Positions 42,868 through 52,500 of a stretch of DNA of 64,000 nt are shown in pieces. The notes beneath the pieces were generated by a model. That model saw nothing but the letters and a program-made list of their open reading frames with translations, was not told the DNA's origin and did no database searches. Source of the stretch: Pedobacter sp. BAL39 (GTDB taxonomy: Bacteria > Bacteroidota > Bacteroidia > Sphingobacteriales > Sphingobacteriaceae); the NCBI RefSeq assembly GCF_000170795.1, contig NZ_ABCM01000009.1:124001-188000 (forward strand), written 5' to 3'. A program made the translations under genes and the position numbers. Positions within the stretch are counted from its first letter, which is position 1, and each line of letters starts with the position of its first letter.

Positions 42868-44256
42868 TCAGGGATTGGGATATAGATTTGGATTGGCTTG
42901 CAGTTCGCCGATAGGAATTGGGAATAGGGCGGCAGTCGGCTTCCAGGAAGGTTTTGCTACACTCAAAACCGCATCTATGGTTTTTGTGCGTTTTAAATCT
43001 ATCCAGCGGTTTCCCCATTCACAAAATAACTCCACCTGGCGCTCATGTAATATTGCCTTCAGAAGATCGGATTTGACATTTGTGCTGATATCCGCACGGT
43101 CTTCTGCCCTGTCTCTGATCCTATTTAAATCTGCCAATGCTTCCGGATACCTATCCAGCTGTGCATAAGCTTCGGCACGGATTAAGTAAACATCAGCTAA
43201 CCTCAAAATCATGTAATCTTCCAGAGGAGTTTGATCGGCGGCATTGTTTTTATACTTAAACGGATAATAATATTTCGTGCCGTCAACCGTATTGAAGCTG
43301 GCCCAGGTGTTTAGACGAGGATCGTTCGGTTCAAATGCACTGAGCAGCTGCTCAGAAAGTGTATAATCGGGCTGATAATCGGAACTGAAAGGAATAAAAG
43401 CAGCTCCTTCAGGCGTTTGCTGGTAAGGACCCTTTGCTGGAAGCTGCCAAATGGCTTCCTTACTGCCACTTAAAAACACGCCATTTAACGGCTCCAACTG
43501 ATAGAGCGGAGATCCAATCACACCATTTGCCGCAGCGATCGCATTTTGATACTGCCCAAGATATAAATACACTTTTGACAGTAATGCCTGTGCAACGTGC
43601 AGGTTAGGCCGTTTGCGTCCAGCTGATGGATAGTTAAAAGTCAAGGATTGTTGGGCCTCCGTTAAATCTGATAAAATAAAGGCAAGTACATCAGCTACTG
43701 AGGACCTTCCTGCCTTTTGCGTGATTTTATAATCCGTAGAGGTCACAATGGGTACATCCCCCCAGAGATTGATCATGTGATAATAATAAAGCGCACGATC
43801 CACTTTTAGTTCCCCAATCAATTGCGTCTTTAAGTTGGAGCTTATTGCATTGGTAGCCGTGATGCCTTCGATACAAAGATTGATTTGAAATATGTTTTTA
43901 TAGGCATCAGACCACATGGAGCGAACATAGGAATTATCCGGAGCGATGGTATTGTTATAAAAGTCAGCAACACCAAAAGCGTTTGGACCTACAGTGAGTT
44001 CATCTGCGCTTAATCCAGTATTGATGGTAATTAAGCCGCTGGCGAATTGGGCATAAGATGCAGCGGTTGCGAAGTTGCTGTAAACTCCTGATACAGCAGC
44101 AATGATATTGGTACTATCAGAAAACACACGGTCTGCAGATACCTGATTTTTTGGATTTAATGGTATGTCAATTAATTTATTGCAGGAGGCCAGTATTGAC
44201 CCAATTGAAATGACCACCGAAAGCGCTATTGTATTCAGAAATGTTGTCTGTCTCAT
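42868..44256 (-). CDS. SusD/RagB lipoprotein (cassette B)
   Basis: A 462-residue SusD. Lipobox LASC in VISIGSILASCNKL; TPR-like core (LKVDRALYYYHMINLWGDVPIV), LHVAQALLSKVYLYLGQYQNAIAAA, IRAEAYAQLDRYPEAL and LHERQVELFCEWGNRWIDLKR. It pairs with the SusC gene two bases upstream. Sequence-wise it resembles the SusD proteins of A and C more than the glucan-locus SusD at 62226. Confidence 0.96.
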   Translation of the reverse strand: MRQTTFLNTIALSVVISIGSILASCNKLIDIPLNPKNQVSADRVFSDSTNIIAAVSGVYSNFATAASYAQFASGLITINTGLSADELTVGPNAFGVADFYNNTIAPDNSYVRSMWSDAYKNIFQINLCIEGITATNAISSNLKTQLIGELKVDRALYYYHMINLWGDVPIVTSTDYKITQKAGRSSVADVLAFILSDLTEAQQSLTFNYPSAGRKRPNLHVAQALLSKVYLYLGQYQNAIAAANGVIGSPLYQLEPLNGVFLSGSKEAIWQLPAKGPYQQTPEGAAFIPFSSDYQPDYTLSEQLLSAFEPNDPRLNTWASFNTVDGTKYYYPFKYKNNAADQTPLEDYMILRLADVYLIRAEAYAQLDRYPEALADLNRIRDRAEDRADISTNVKSDLLKAILHERQVELFCEWGNRWIDLKRTKTIDAVLSVAKPSWKPTAALFPIPIGELQANPNLYPNP

Positions 44257-44258
44257 AA

Positions 44259-47200
44259 CTATAAATTTATTGTAAGACCAAAATTGATGGTGCGTTGTAT
44301 AGGAAAACTAAAAATATCCGTAAGCTCCGGATCACCCACTTTATAATTGGTCAGCAGGAATAGATTTTGTCCATTTACGTACAGCTTCCCGTCAGATATT
44401 CCAAGTTTTTTCGAAAATCCAGTTGGGAGTGTGTAAGACAGCGCAGCTGTTCTTAACCTCACATAAGAGCCGTCACTATAGGCGCCGGATGACATCGTGA
44501 AATAATACGCGGGCATGTTGAAGCCCCTTGTAAATTTTTGAATGGAAGCCACATCACCCTGCTTAGTCCAGCGGTCTAAAATTTCCACCGGCTGATTGTA
44601 CATCGCCCCCGGTCTGGTATTGGCATACAAACTCCTTAAATAATTTGCCTGCTGCTTGCGTTGAAACTGAAAATGGAAGTATAAACTGAACCGCTTATAA
44701 CTGATCGTATTTCCCAACCCACCGATAAACTTTGGTGCAGTGTTGGCAATGGTCTGAAGGTCCCCTCCCTCAGACGGGATTCCATATACCGGATCGGAGG
44801 TGACAGAACCATCACTTTTGTAAAATTCAAAAAAGCCGGTCTCTGAGTTCACCCCCTTAAGGCGATATCCTTTTTCAATATTGACGGATTCGCCTATGGT
44901 ATAAAGTGCCGCATAGGCAGATTCTGCTAAGCCGGGAAATGCAATCAGTTTATTTCTGTTGGCTGAAATATTGAAGCTGGTGTTCCAGCTGAAATTCTGA
45001 GTCGTAATGTTTTTGGAGGTCAGATTGAACTCAAGCCCTTTGTTTTGTACAACTGCGGGGAAGTTCGACAATACAGAAGAAAATCCAGTTTGGGATGGCA
45101 GGGAGTAGTTGACCAGCTGATTCCCGGTCCTGTCCCTATAATAGGTTAAGTTCAGCAACACACGCTCTTTAAAAAAACCAAGGTCCAAACCAAGGTTCAG
45201 TGATTTTTTGGTGTCCCAGCCGTAATCTGGATTGTAAAGGTTTTGCACGTACAAAGGACGTACGCCCTGGAAATCCGGCATGGACGTATTGGTGGTAAAA
45301 AGCTGCTGATATTGATAAGGACTGGTCGCATCGGTACCTACCGTTCCATAACTCCCAGACAACTTACCATAGGAGATGACCTCATTTGCAAATTTAAAAA
45401 AGCGTTCCTCTGAGAAAATCCAGCCCAGCCCAACGGCTCCGAAATCCGCATATTTTCTCCCAACTCCGAAATTACTTGAACCATCCCTTCTACCGGAAAC
45501 CTGCACAATATATTTACTGTCGTAGGTATAACCCAACCTTGCGAAAGCCCCGATATATTTGTAGGGATTGTAGGAGTCAGTAGCCTGGATGGTAGCTGCC
45601 GAAGCAATCGAACCCAATAATGCTTCGTCGCTGAATCTGGTTCCATTCAGCTGAATTCTTGAAACGTTGTTCTTTTTATAGGTACCTCCCAATAGTGCGG
45701 TAAAAATCCCTTTCCCGAAATTCCGCTGATAGTTTAGCTGTGGCTCGATGTTGATCGTTTCAAAAGTATTAGTTGTAAAGGAAGCACTTGAGACAGGATT
45801 GTTCCTCGGGTTAATTGTGCTGGCAGGAATTTGCTGATCTTCATTGCTGAGTAGTCGGTTGTAACCGAGATTGATATTGAACTTAAGACCTTCAACTATG
45901 CGGTAACCTAAGGCAAGTGAATTCTTCAGGTTATAAGCATTCAACAGACTTGGTTGCTTTAAGGCCGCGGAGTATTGAACAAATTGAGAGGTATTATATC
46001 CTTTGTAATTCCAATTGGGTTTGCCCTCAGCGGTATATAAATCTGGAAAATTCGGGGGCGTTAAGATACTTGACACGAGCGATGGAGAGGCCGCTGAGTT
46101 GTTTCTTTCATACGAATAATCAAACCCAAAATCTACAGTAAACCGGTTGTCCGGTGATGCATAGTTCAGATTGGAATGCAACGTAAAGCGCTGATCATAA
46201 AAGTTGCCATTAAAATTATATTCAGACTTGTTGTAACCTGGTGAGATGAGGAAGGTGATCCGATCAGAGCCCCCCGACAAGCTTACATGCGCATCTGTGT
46301 TTCTGGCTGTTCTGGAAAGATAATAGTCTACCCAGTCGGTACTTTTATCCTGATCAAAAAGTAGCAGGTCCGGATAGGCTAAAGGTGAAGCTGTGGAAAG
46401 GTTGACACCATCATTTGCTAATGCTTCGCGCCTGTAAGCCAGGTATTGATCCAGATTTAACAACTCATATTTCCTTGAAGCAGAATTTACAGCGGTGTTA
46501 AAAGTGGCTTGTAACTTTGTTTTTCCAGCTTTGCCCTTTTTTGTCGTGATTAATATGACCCCATTTGCTCCCTGTGTTCCGTAGATGGCGGTAGCAGAAA
46601 TGTCCTTTAATATGGTGATGCTCTCAATATCGGACGGATTTAAGTTATTGAACGGACTCATTCCGCCGAAGCTTAATGTCCCATCGCCACCACCAAAGGA
46701 ACTTAACGAATTGATATTGACGTTCTGCGCAGCAGTAGGGACACCATCAATCACAAACAATGGCTGGTCATAAGGCTTTTGACCAAAACCAATTTGCGAC
46801 AATGAGTTTTGTCCCCTAACCTGAACTTTGATTCCAGCACCCGGCGCGCCTGAAGTCGGTGTAATATTCAAACCTGGAACAAGGCCTTCCAGTGCAGCCA
46901 GGGGATTACTGATCGGCTGTTTTTCTATTGCATCTGCCTGTACGGAAAATGTTGAGCCCACACTGAGGCGTCGCGATTCGGTGCCATAACCAATAATCTG
47001 AACTTCATCGAGCTTTGAATCGTTTAGTTCCAGAACAATGTCTTCCATATCAGGTTTTGCTTTTAATCGTTTGGTGACATAACCGACATGAGAGATCTCA
47101 AGGGTGGCTGTTTCAACAATCCCTGCCATGAAAAAAACGCCGTTGGCATCGGGAGTGGTGCGGTTCCTGCCAGGGTATGCGATGATATTAGCGCCTGGAA

Positions 47201-47642
47201 GTGCCTTCCCGGATTTATCTACCACCCGGCCACGCACGTCGATAGCCGAAAAACGATCGAGGACACGTTTGAGGAGGGAAGGTTCACTCCTCGTAATACT
47301 TACCGTGGTACCCTCGATGTTATACCTCAGGTTCAATCCATTTAAAACCGCCTTAACAGCATGATCGACGTCAAGGTTGGTGATGGATACATTGATTTTT
47401 TGGTCAGCAGATATGGTTTTACCATCATAGTAAAAGTCATACCCGCTTTGCTTGCGGATCTCTTTCAATACAGACTCCAAAGGGACGTTCTTCCTGGAGA
47501 TGTTGATGCGCTGGCCAAATGTGCTGGCACTGACCTGCAGGAAAGATGCTATAAGTATTACGGTGGTTAGTCGCATAATTAGCAGTAAGCGATGGTATAA
47601 TGGTCTAGGTATACCAAGTTTCCTAGTATTTTTTTGATACAT
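44259..47642 (-). CDS. SusC/RagA transporter with STN domain (cassette B)
   Basis: A 1127-residue SusC with the same order as in cassette A: signal segment (RLTTVILIASFLQVSASTFGQ), STN (VPLESVLKEIRKQSGYDFYYDG, VDHAVKAVLNGLNLRYNI), CarboxypepD_reg (VRGRVVDKSGKALPGANII), pre-plug (EVQIIGYGTESRRLSVGSTF), plug (VPGLNITPTSGAPGAGIKVQVRGQNSL, FVIDGVPTAAQN, SITILKDISATAIYGTQGANGVILITTKKG) and barrel ending in QRTINFGLTINL. A transporter-receptor for the substrate shared with SusD, and the signal donor to FecR. Confidence 0.97.
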   Translation of the reverse strand: MYQKNTRKLGIPRPLYHRLLLIMRLTTVILIASFLQVSASTFGQRINISRKNVPLESVLKEIRKQSGYDFYYDGKTISADQKINVSITNLDVDHAVKAVLNGLNLRYNIEGTTVSITRSEPSLLKRVLDRFSAIDVRGRVVDKSGKALPGANIIAYPGRNRTTPDANGVFFMAGIVETATLEISHVGYVTKRLKAKPDMEDIVLELNDSKLDEVQIIGYGTESRRLSVGSTFSVQADAIEKQPISNPLAALEGLVPGLNITPTSGAPGAGIKVQVRGQNSLSQIGFGQKPYDQPLFVIDGVPTAAQNVNINSLSSFGGGDGTLSFGGMSPFNNLNPSDIESITILKDISATAIYGTQGANGVILITTKKGKAGKTKLQATFNTAVNSASRKYELLNLDQYLAYRREALANDGVNLSTASPLAYPDLLLFDQDKSTDWVDYYLSRTARNTDAHVSLSGGSDRITFLISPGYNKSEYNFNGNFYDQRFTLHSNLNYASPDNRFTVDFGFDYSYERNNSAASPSLVSSILTPPNFPDLYTAEGKPNWNYKGYNTSQFVQYSAALKQPSLLNAYNLKNSLALGYRIVEGLKFNINLGYNRLLSNEDQQIPASTINPRNNPVSSASFTTNTFETINIEPQLNYQRNFGKGIFTALLGGTYKKNNVSRIQLNGTRFSDEALLGSIASAATIQATDSYNPYKYIGAFARLGYTYDSKYIVQVSGRRDGSSNFGVGRKYADFGAVGLGWIFSEERFFKFANEVISYGKLSGSYGTVGTDATSPYQYQQLFTTNTSMPDFQGVRPLYVQNLYNPDYGWDTKKSLNLGLDLGFFKERVLLNLTYYRDRTGNQLVNYSLPSQTGFSSVLSNFPAVVQNKGLEFNLTSKNITTQNFSWNTSFNISANRNKLIAFPGLAESAYAALYTIGESVNIEKGYRLKGVNSETGFFEFYKSDGSVTSDPVYGIPSEGGDLQTIANTAPKFIGGLGNTISYKRFSLYFHFQFQRKQQANYLRSLYANTRPGAMYNQPVEILDRWTKQGDVASIQKFTRGFNMPAYYFTMSSGAYSDGSYVRLRTAALSYTLPTGFSKKLGISDGKLYVNGQNLFLLTNYKVGDPELTDIFSFPIQRTINFGLTINL

Positions 47643-47736
47643 TTGTTTGGTTTGTTAAGCAGGAATGCCTGTACTTTCGAAGGTTTAGGGCATCCTGTGG
47701 TTCAGCAATTGATTAGTTGATTGTTTTCAAACTTTT

Positions 47737-47763
47737 ACCAGGAGTGTTCGTAGCACTTCTGGT
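47737..47763. other. Hairpin in FecR-SusC gap of cassette B
   Basis: ACCAGGAGTG / CACTTCTGGT (one G-T pair), loop of seven. It shares the CCAG-x-xGTG arms with the hairpin in cassette A and the same location. Confidence 0.55.
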
Positions 47764-47845
47764 TCGTTTTTAAAGCCTAGCTTTCCTGTCGTAAAGTTTT
47801 TCTCATTCTTTTGTGTTAGTGGTGAATAAATTGATGAATTGAATA

Positions 47846-49030
47846 TTATCGGGATACATACACCTTTCTGCCTTCCACTCTAAAATGCACCTGACCGGTC
47901 GACTCAATGAGTCTCAATACAGCAGACAGGGGCCGGTTTCTTGAAATCCAGCCGCCGGATTCAATATCATCCGGCACAGACTGGTCATAGATCATCTCCA
48001 CGTTGTACCAACGCTCAATGTTTCGCATAGCAGTTTTAAAGTTTACATGGTTCAGATAGAAATCATCCTCTTTCCAGGCGGTTATATTTTCGAGGTTCGC
48101 AGGGCTGACTTTGATGTGATGTCCATTGTTTAAGGCCTGCTCGCCGGGCTTGAGCAATACGCCGTTGCCAGTGGGAGAGACAATCTTCACACTGCCCTCT
48201 ACCAAGGTTGTCGCTACTGCAGGTTCATCCCCGTAAGCCATTACATTAAAGTGCGTACCTAAAACCTCAATCTTCTGGCTGCTCGTTTCAACAATGAACG
48301 GTACACGCTCATTGGTTGGCTTTGTCAGCTTGGCAATCTCAAAAAAAGCTTCCCCCTTAAGACGGACGATACGCTTCCCCTGCTCCATCAACGTTGCTGA
48401 ATAGGTCAGGCTTGAGGCAGCATTCAAATACACCAAGGAGCCATCAGGCAAACGTACCTGATAAGTTTCCCCATTGGCTGTAGCTATGGTATTCATCTTG
48501 TTGGCGCCCTCTTGCAATTCCTTTACTTCATAAACCAGCTTGCCATCAGCAGATTTCGTAATGACTACGCCAGCCTCTTCTGCCAGTTCGCCATTCAATA
48601 CATCAGACAACCTGATCTTTTTACCGTTGGCCAGCGTCAGCGTAGCGCCTTGTCGGCCGGGAGCCACATCGTTTTTATAGGCCACATTATCGGTCTTATT
48701 TTCTCTTTGAACATTGAAGTAGAATAACCCCGCACCTAAAACCATGACCGCCACAGCTGCTGCAACCGCAATTCGTGGCCAGATGGAACGAACGGATTTT
48801 TTATACTGTGGCTGAGCGACCACTTTCAGGTATAGCTCATCAAATCGTTCTATGTTCAGGTCTTGTTGCTCCTCACCATTTGTCTGATGCCAATGACTGT
48901 TCATTAAGTCCTCAATTGTCTGATTCCATTCTGGATCAACTATTGCGGCCTTCCATTCCAGCAGTTCATCAGGCGACATCTGATCACCTAAAAATCTTTC
49001 ATGCAGGTATTGCAATCTGTTTTTGTCCAT
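47846..49030 (-). CDS. FecR-type anti-sigma factor (cassette B)
   Basis: A 394-residue protein: N-terminal helical domain (MDKNRLQYLHERFLGDQMSPDELLEW), membrane helix at about 85-104 (IAVAAAVAVMVLGAGLFYF), FecR domain (MNTIATANGETYQVRLPDGSLVYLNAASSLTYSA, VRLKGEAFFEIAK, IEVLGTHFNVMAYG) and DUF4974 tail (NIERWYNVEMIYD, LSAVLRLIESTGQVHFRVEG). It transmits the SusC signal to the sigma factor encoded 96 bases upstream. Confidence 0.95.
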   Translation of the reverse strand: MDKNRLQYLHERFLGDQMSPDELLEWKAAIVDPEWNQTIEDLMNSHWHQTNGEEQQDLNIERFDELYLKVVAQPQYKKSVRSIWPRIAVAAAVAVMVLGAGLFYFNVQRENKTDNVAYKNDVAPGRQGATLTLANGKKIRLSDVLNGELAEEAGVVITKSADGKLVYEVKELQEGANKMNTIATANGETYQVRLPDGSLVYLNAASSLTYSATLMEQGKRIVRLKGEAFFEIAKLTKPTNERVPFIVETSSQKIEVLGTHFNVMAYGDEPAVATTLVEGSVKIVSPTGNGVLLKPGEQALNNGHHIKVSPANLENITAWKEDDFYLNHVNFKTAMRNIERWYNVEMIYDQSVPDDIESGGWISRNRPLSAVLRLIESTGQVHFRVEGRKVYVSR

Positions 49031-49126
49031 TTGATTGTCTAAAATTCATTAATGGGAAACACTAAATTAACGTCCTTTCTTATCTGAACGGACGGGAAAG
49101 AAAACAGGGTGAGTTGAAAATAAATT

Positions 49127-49720
49127 TTATGGTAATAATTTGAAGATCACCAGCAGCGCGGCGATGTCTGTGTGCTGCTTCAGATATTCCCGAAGAAACT
49201 TCAACGCGAGTTTCATGTGAGAATGCACCGTGGAGACCGACAGGTTCAATTCTTTTGCAGCTTCCTCATATTTTAATCCATCCTGGTGACAAAGTTTGTA
49301 TACCTGTCTCTGCTGGGGAGTCAATAGCTTGATCCCTTCATCCAGCACCTTTTTGGTATCCTTCAGGATAATGAGTTCTTCGGTATGGTTGTGAGCTTCC
49401 TGCCAGTTTACGGCAACGTCCAGATCTACATGATTTTCCAGCACCTTCCTGCGTAACACATCGATGGATCGATTACGCACAAGAACCTGGAAATAGCCGT
49501 CCAGGTTTCCAATAGGAAGTGAATTAGGGTCACGGAGCCATAGTTTCAGAAATACCTCCTGGATGATTTCTTCAGCATCCGTTTCCGACTTAACATATTT
49601 GAGGGCATAACTGAAGATCTTGCGATAATAGCTGTCATAGATGACTTTGAAGGCCCTTTGGTTACCCCCGGCAATTTCCGTCAATAGCTCTTGTTCAGAA
49701 AACTCCCCTTTGCCTGTCAT
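49127..49720 (-). CDS. ECF sigma-70 factor (cassette B)
   Basis: A 197-residue FecI-like sigma factor. Region 2: YYRKIFSYALKYVKSETDAEEIIQEVFLKLW; region 4: LTPQQRQVYKLCHQDGLKYEEAAKELNLSVSTVHSHMKLALKFLR, and the hydrophobic tail AALLVIFKLL. It begins cassette B, 177 bases after the end of cassette C, with a terminator between. A weak -7 box (AAGGTTTG) lies a few bases before its ATG. Confidence 0.96.
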   Translation of the reverse strand: MTGKGEFSEQELLTEIAGGNQRAFKVIYDSYYRKIFSYALKYVKSETDAEEIIQEVFLKLWLRDPNSLPIGNLDGYFQVLVRNRSIDVLRRKVLENHVDLDVAVNWQEAHNHTEELIILKDTKKVLDEGIKLLTPQQRQVYKLCHQDGLKYEEAAKELNLSVSTVHSHMKLALKFLREYLKQHTDIAALLVIFKLLP

Positions 49721-49818
49721 CTTTTTTACAAACCTTTATTAACGATATAGCTATTGATATGCTGGAACAAGTTTCACAAATACCTGGACAATAGCAAGAA
49801 AAAAAGTACAATAAAATA

Positions 49819-49853
49819 AATTGCAACAGTTCCATCCGGAGACTGTTGCAATT
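49819..49853 (-). terminator. Terminator of cassette C
   Basis: AATTGCAACAGT / ACTGTTGCAATT, perfect 12-bp stem with an 11-base loop; on the minus strand followed by an AT-rich run with TTTTTTT. It ends the operon that closes with TlpA and isolates cassette B. Confidence 0.8.
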
Positions 49854-49896
49854 GTTACCCTAAATTTTACTGCATATGATGTATTGTATTCAATTA

Positions 49897-51015
49897 CTAT
49901 TTGATAAGCTCAGCAATTTTTTGTTCAACTTCTTCTCCTCTTAAATCCCTGGCAATAATTTTTCCGGAAGGGTCAATTAAAAAATTAGCTGGAATGGTCT
50001 TGATGCCATACAATACTGCCGCCTCATTTCTCCAAAAATTGAGGTCAGATACATTTGTCCAGGACATTCCATCCTTTTCAATCGCCTTTAGCCAGGCTTC
50101 TTTGTCCTTAGCCTTATCAAGCGAGACGCTTAAAATTGTAAAGTTCTTGTCCTTATATTTATTGTAAGCGCTAACAAGCATTGGTGTTTCCGCGCGACAG
50201 GGGCCGCACCAGGATGCCCAGAAGTCAAGTAACACATACTTACCTTTAAAATCTGAAAGGCGAACAGGTTTTCCACTCCTATCGGGCTGCGTGAAATCCA
50301 TGGCCATCAGTCCAATTCTTGTCTTCTTTAATCCATCGATTTGTTCCTGGATACTCTTGCCCAGGTCGGATGCCCGTACTTCTGGTGAAAACTTGTTGAA
50401 CTCTGATAGGAAACCATCATAATTCGTGTTCAAGTCCATAGCGCCCGTTTCCAGGTAAGCAATGAGTGCCACATAAGAATTGTAGTGGCCTGGTATAAAC
50501 TGCCTTTTTATTTTCCTGGTTTCGAGTTCAAGCTCCACTTGTTTTGCCATGAGATCGCGGCGAAAAGCCGTGTCCATTCGCTCTTTTTCTGGCATTGACC
50601 TGTTTAACTTCATCAACGAATCATTTTTGCTGGTAACAGGTTTGAGGAGTGTGAGTAAAGTCCTGTAATCGTCATTGAGTGGAGATCCGGTAACTACTGC
50701 ATCCTTAATGAAAGGTGTGGCAGATTTTACGTTCATCTTTAGCGGTTCCAGGTAAATCTTTATTTGGTCAGTAACACCCTTGGTGTGGGTAAGGGATAGG
50801 TAACCATCTCTGACACCCGACAAAGGACCACTTAGGACAAACTTACCGCCCAGTACCCTGGAAGAGTCCGTGATCAGACCAGCGTCGGTATTGTATCGCA
50901 TGTATGCCATAGACTTTTCATCTGTCCCATTTATTTGGCCATACACGGAATAGCGCTTTTGCGCCTTGCCGTTAACAGCCAACAGGCACATAAGGGCAAA
51001 TATTAATGTTCTCAT
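49897..51015 (-). CDS. TlpA-type thioredoxin with DUF4369-like N-terminus (cassette C)
   Basis: The frame extends to 51099, overlapping SusD, but the ATG at 51015 opens a signal peptide (MRTLIFALMCLLAVNGKAQ), giving 372 residues. DUF4369-like domain at about 22-110, helical linker, then AhpC/TlpA thioredoxin with Cys270-Gly-Pro-Cys273 (DFWASWCGPCRAETP) and the cis-Pro TIPANFLIDPSGKIIARDLRGEE. Very like the cassette A protein. No peptidase gene follows; cassette C ends here. Confidence 0.93.
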   Translation of the reverse strand: MRTLIFALMCLLAVNGKAQKRYSVYGQINGTDEKSMAYMRYNTDAGLITDSSRVLGGKFVLSGPLSGVRDGYLSLTHTKGVTDQIKIYLEPLKMNVKSATPFIKDAVVTGSPLNDDYRTLLTLLKPVTSKNDSLMKLNRSMPEKERMDTAFRRDLMAKQVELELETRKIKRQFIPGHYNSYVALIAYLETGAMDLNTNYDGFLSEFNKFSPEVRASDLGKSIQEQIDGLKKTRIGLMAMDFTQPDRSGKPVRLSDFKGKYVLLDFWASWCGPCRAETPMLVSAYNKYKDKNFTILSVSLDKAKDKEAWLKAIEKDGMSWTNVSDLNFWRNEAAVLYGIKTIPANFLIDPSGKIIARDLRGEEVEQKIAELIK

Positions 51016-51073
51016 TTTTGTTTCTTTAGATAAATTCATTTCAGTGACAAATAAGCAGGGTTGCAAACCTGGT

Positions 51074-52489
51074 TTAATTGTACCCTGGGTTCTGGTCAAG
51101 AAAAGTATTTGTTTTCGTTTCTGTCAATGGCACCGGATAAAGTGCATCGGTAGCTTCCCATCCAGGTTTAAGAGGAGCTAAAACTGCATTGGCTTTACCG
51201 GTTCTTTTCAAATCAAACCACCTGTGCCCCCATTCGGCAAATAGCTCAACCCGGCGTTCCCTGGCAATGGCTGCCAGAACCTCGTCTTTGGTTACAGCGG
51301 TTGTACCGTTCAGCCCCGCACGTTCCCGAATTTTATTGAGGTCTGTGCGGGCAGCGTCAAGCAGGTTCTGCTGCGCCAATGCTTCCGCACGGATCAGGTA
51401 CTGCTCGCCTATACGAAAGATCATATAATCTTCCATTGGGGTGACAGTGGCATCGGTGTTTTTATACTTCGCGGGGTATAGATAATCAACACCAGCGACG
51501 GAATTTATCCCCATCCATTGCAGCTTCCTTTTGTCCGTTAAACCTGCAGCGTTTTCATCTAACGCATTTTCCAGATCTTCAGTAATCAGGTACTGTGGTA
51601 CATCCGAAGGATTCCTTGGAAAAAGCGCATCAGCCTCGGATGTCTGGCCCCACAAATTCAGCGTCAGCACCTGCCAGATGGCTTCTTTGCTTCCATCGAT
51701 AAATACACCATTGGGTTCTACAAGTTCATAGATCCCGGCGCCGATAACCAGTCCTGCCATATCAGATGCATCTTTCCATTGCCCTTTGTACAAGTATACC
51801 CTGGAAAGTAAAGCCCGGGCGGCATTGATGTTCGGACGTACACGTCCTGCCGTTGGGTAGGCATCTGTCAACAGCGTAATTGATTCAGTGAGATCGCTGA
51901 TGATAAAAGTATAGATTTCATCTACTGTAGACCTTGGCATTACACCGTTCACTCTGTAGTCCGTAGTTTTGACCATTGGAATTTTACCGAAAACGTTCAC
52001 CAAATTAAAATAGTAAAGGGCCCGTGTTAAAAGAGCCTCTCCACGCCCCTGCCGTTTAAATGACTCCGAAAGTTTTGGATTATCTGCGATGCCCTCCAAA
52101 AATGCATTGGTCTGGTAGATGCCGCGGTAACCGGTAGTCCACATCTCGGCGGCGATCCCGTTGTCAGTGCGCATGCTGTTCCCAAACGTTTCGTCCACAG
52201 CCGGAGTAGAAACTGTGTTCATCAGCTCGTCTGCAGACAAACCGGTGAATACGCTCAGGGTCCCCCCGTTGATGCTGCTCAGATAGGTGCCCGTATTAAA
52301 ATTCGCGTAAAGCCCAACCAGCGCACCAAGCGCATTTTTATCGCTCGAATAAACCCCTTCAGCTGATATTTTATCTGGTGGATTTGGTGGAATTTCAATC
52401 AACTTCTTACATGCAGCGAGTGAGAGACCGAGTGTCATGGTCAACACCATCAGTAATTGACTATAGTAATTTCTTGTAGGATATTTCAT
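51074..52489 (-). CDS. SusD/RagB lipoprotein (cassette C)
   Basis: A 471-residue SusD with lipobox LAAC (LTMTLGLSLAACKKL), the TPR-type core (LLTRALYYFNLVNVFGKIPMVKTTDYRVNG), INAARALLSRVYLYKGQWKDA, and IARERRVELFAEWGHRWFDLKRTGKANAVL near the C-terminus. Eleven bases separate it from SusC. The phrase TDYRVNG and the Lys-Thr-Thr before it also occur in the cassette A SusD in the form STDYRVN. Confidence 0.96.
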   Translation of the reverse strand: MKYPTRNYYSQLLMVLTMTLGLSLAACKKLIEIPPNPPDKISAEGVYSSDKNALGALVGLYANFNTGTYLSSINGGTLSVFTGLSADELMNTVSTPAVDETFGNSMRTDNGIAAEMWTTGYRGIYQTNAFLEGIADNPKLSESFKRQGRGEALLTRALYYFNLVNVFGKIPMVKTTDYRVNGVMPRSTVDEIYTFIISDLTESITLLTDAYPTAGRVRPNINAARALLSRVYLYKGQWKDASDMAGLVIGAGIYELVEPNGVFIDGSKEAIWQVLTLNLWGQTSEADALFPRNPSDVPQYLITEDLENALDENAAGLTDKRKLQWMGINSVAGVDYLYPAKYKNTDATVTPMEDYMIFRIGEQYLIRAEALAQQNLLDAARTDLNKIRERAGLNGTTAVTKDEVLAAIARERRVELFAEWGHRWFDLKRTGKANAVLAPLKPGWEATDALYPVPLTETKTNTFLDQNPGYN

Positions 52490-52500
52490 GATTACTAGTG

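Noticed and set aside
49721..49896. Palindrome like that of cassette A upstream of the cassette B sigma gene
   Set aside because: Only the cassette C terminator hairpin was found there; no operator-like palindrome.
49897..51099. Longer start of the cassette C TlpA gene at 51099
   Set aside because: The extra 28 residues overlap SusD coding sequence and precede a clean signal peptide at 51015.
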